This document shows, one piece after another, positions 6,088 to 6,709 of a DNA stretch of 6,709 bases. Below the pieces are notes generated by a model. That model was not told where the DNA came from. It made no database searches and saw only the letters and a list, made by a program, of their open reading frames with translations. A program made the position numbers and the translations under genes. Source of the stretch: Actinomycetales bacterium. GTDB lineage: Bacteria > Actinomycetota > Actinomycetes > Actinomycetales > BWSM-131. Position 1 is the stretch's first letter; every line of letters starts with the position of its first letter. The DNA lies in assembly GCA_030149025.1 (NCBI GenBank), contig JASBSH010000128.1, positions 1 to 6,709 of the forward strand, given 5' to 3'.

Positions 6088-6112
6088 GTACCCGCTCAAC
6101 GAGCGGAAACAC
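6088..6112 (-). promoter_or_regulatory. SigB/SigF-type (general stress) promoter of the DUF2795 gene
   Basis: On the minus strand GTGT (6109-6112) is followed after 15 bases by GGGTAC (6088-6093). This matches GNNT-N14-16-GGGTAY, the pattern described for SigB-family stress sigma factors in Streptomyces. GTTT, also seen in this promoter class, is present at 6107-6110 with a 13-base gap. The predicted start near 6080 would give a leader of about 60 bases that includes the AGGAGG site. The sigma factor itself is not in the window. Confidence 0.6.
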
Positions 6113-6170
6113 CCGGACACCGTCATGATCGCTACCAGCACGGTGCCGGAACAGCCGGCGCCGCCGGGAG

Positions 6171-6176
6171 AGGAGG
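6171..6176 (+). promoter_or_regulatory. Shine-Dalgarno site of the DUF6131 gene
   Basis: AGGAGG, within GAGAGGAGGACAA, lies 4 bases before the ATG at 6181. It makes this very short reading frame credible as a gene. In-frame codons upstream of 6181 do not look like the start of the family. Confidence 0.85.
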
Positions 6177-6180
6177 ACAA

Positions 6181-6336
6181 ATGATCATCCTGGGGCTAAT
6201 TCTGCTCGTCCTCGGGTTCCTGTTGAGTATCAACATCCTCTGGACGATCGGCATCATCCTCATCGTCGTCGGGGTGATCCTCTGGATCCTCGGGGCCACC
6301 GGCCGCGCGGTCGGGGGGCGAAAGTACTGGTACTAG
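6181..6336 (+). CDS. Small two-span membrane protein, DUF6131 type
   Basis: The product is a 51-residue, almost wholly hydrophobic protein. It has two predicted membrane helices, about residues 2-16 and 22-39, joined by a short SINILWTIG turn, and ends in a small polar and aromatic tail (GRAVGGRKYWY, 41-51). Length and pattern fit the DUF6131 family of tiny actinobacterial membrane proteins, whose role is not known. The start is fixed by AGGAGG 4 bases upstream. The gene is divergent from the DUF2795 gene with 160 bases between them. I could not find a convincing plus-strand promoter there. A strong hairpin begins 16 bases after the stop codon, so it is probably transcribed alone. Confidence 0.85.
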   Translation: MIILGLILLVLGFLLSINILWTIGIILIVVGVILWILGATGRAVGGRKYWY

Positions 6337-6352
6337 TTCCAGTTAGCTCGCT

Positions 6353-6401
6353 GGTGATCATGTGATCCCGGTCCCGTGTTGGCCGGGATCACATGGTCAC
6401 C
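6353..6401. terminator. Strong hairpin, likely intrinsic terminator
   Basis: The arms GGTGATCATGTGATCCCGG (6353-6371) and CCGGGATCACATGGTCACC (6383-6401) form a 19-bp stem with a single G-U pair. Two more pairs can extend inwards, leaving a loop of about 7 bases. It sits just past the DUF6131 stop and before the DUF6158 start. No U-tract follows, which is common for actinobacterial terminators. Because the arms are nearly perfect, the complementary strand also folds. Confidence 0.7.
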
Positions 6402-6410
6402 CCCGGGACT

Positions 6411-6419
6411 GGGTATCCA
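6411..6419 (+). promoter_or_regulatory. Possible -10 region of the DUF6158 gene
   Basis: GGGTATCCA contains GGGTAT (6411-6416), which matches the -10 of SigB-type promoters, and TATCCA (6414-6419), which ends 7 bases before the ATG. No GNNT -35 is found at 14-16 bases, where the right arm of the hairpin lies. Either way a transcript would begin close to the start codon, so the message would be leaderless or nearly so. Confidence 0.4.
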
Positions 6420-6426
6420 CACGGCC

Positions 6427-6696
6427 ATGACGGACATCCACGCAACGCACGGCGAGAACGGGCCGGCTCCGCACCCGACGAAGGAGCTGTCGGACGACGA
6501 GCTGTTCACTGAGCTGGCCCAGCTGTACGAGACCCGGCTCGAGACCCTTCGGCACGGCTCCGACTCCGCCCTGGAGAACTCCGACCGGCGCATCGACGAG
6601 CTCGAGCGCGAGTACGTTCACCGGCACCCGCAGCGCGAGGTCTCACCGCGACGGCTGCGGCCGGACGAGACGTCCCTGACCCCGCCCAAGCACTGA
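6427..6696 (+). CDS. Small charged protein, DUF6158 type
   Basis: The product has 89 residues, is soluble and rich in Glu, Asp, Arg and His. After a variable N-terminus, the core from about residue 19 (ELSDDELFTELAQLYETR) through the ALENSDRRIDELEREYVHRHP segment to REVSPRRLR resembles the DUF6158 family of actinobacteria. The core looks like two amphipathic helices. No function is known. A GTG at 6376 is in frame but lies within the loop of the upstream hairpin and would add low-quality sequence, so the ATG at 6427 is preferred. No Shine-Dalgarno site precedes it, and a -10-like sequence 7 bases upstream suggests a leaderless message. It ends 13 bases before the window edge. Confidence 0.8.
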   Translation: MTDIHATHGENGPAPHPTKELSDDELFTELAQLYETRLETLRHGSDSALENSDRRIDELEREYVHRHPQREVSPRRLRPDETSLTPPKH

Positions 6697-6709
6697 GGCA
6701 CTACAGCAG

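Noticed and set aside
6101..6126. GGAAAC...CGTC as an ECF sigma-factor promoter for the DUF6131 gene
   Set aside because: The gap between the two boxes is about 10 bases, well short of the usual 16-17.
6361..6394. TGTGATC...GATCACA as a CRP-type operator
   Set aside because: The half-sites are separated by far more than the 6 bases of a CRP site, and they are simply part of the long hairpin stem.

Overview
The window reads as chromosomal DNA from a high-GC Actinomycetota (actinobacterium). The base composition is very GC-rich and codons end mostly in G or C. An aroA-rsgA pair is followed by a histidinol-phosphatase of the inositol-monophosphatase fold. Three short proteins belong to families I associate with actinobacteria (DUF2795, DUF6131, DUF6158). 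The genus cannot be fixed from this sequence.

Layout. Positions 1-136 are a divergent promoter region. A gene that is cut off by the window edge reads leftwards, and its start codon lies inside a perfect actinobacterial LexA (SOS) box. aroA (EPSP synthase, shikimate pathway) reads rightwards and is followed after 4 bases by rsgA (30S-subunit assembly GTPase). After a 121-base gap carrying a four-fold 8-bp tandem repeat comes hisN (histidine biosynthesis). Downstream of hisN, on the minus strand, is what looks like the wreck of a multi-membrane-span protein gene. Its N-terminal and C-terminal parts survive in different frames, joined at an apparent internal deletion. Next on the minus strand is a DEAD-box RNA helicase of about 487 residues, preceded by what may be a long leader with hairpins. 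The right-hand end holds three small genes: a DUF2795 protein (minus), a 51-residue two-span membrane protein of DUF6131 type (plus), and a DUF6158-type acidic protein (plus). A strong hairpin lies between the last two.

How the genes fit together. The left half is housekeeping: aromatic amino-acid synthesis, ribosome maturation and histidine synthesis. The helicase also belongs to RNA or ribosome metabolism. The right end looks like a small stress-associated set, because the DUF2795 gene is preceded by a good match to the general-stress (SigB/SigF-type) promoter pattern. Start-codon context is a recurring theme: four genes have a -10-like hexamer exactly 7 bases before the chosen start and no Shine-Dalgarno sequence, which suggests leaderless transcripts. 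The DUF2795 and DUF6131 genes have textbook AGGAGG sites instead.

I did not find a clearly new multi-gene system here. The points most worth checking are the SOS-controlled leaderless gene at the left edge, a serine at the EPSP synthase position usually held by the glyphosate-contacting glycine, a His-to-Asn change in motif VI of the helicase, and the collapsed membrane gene.
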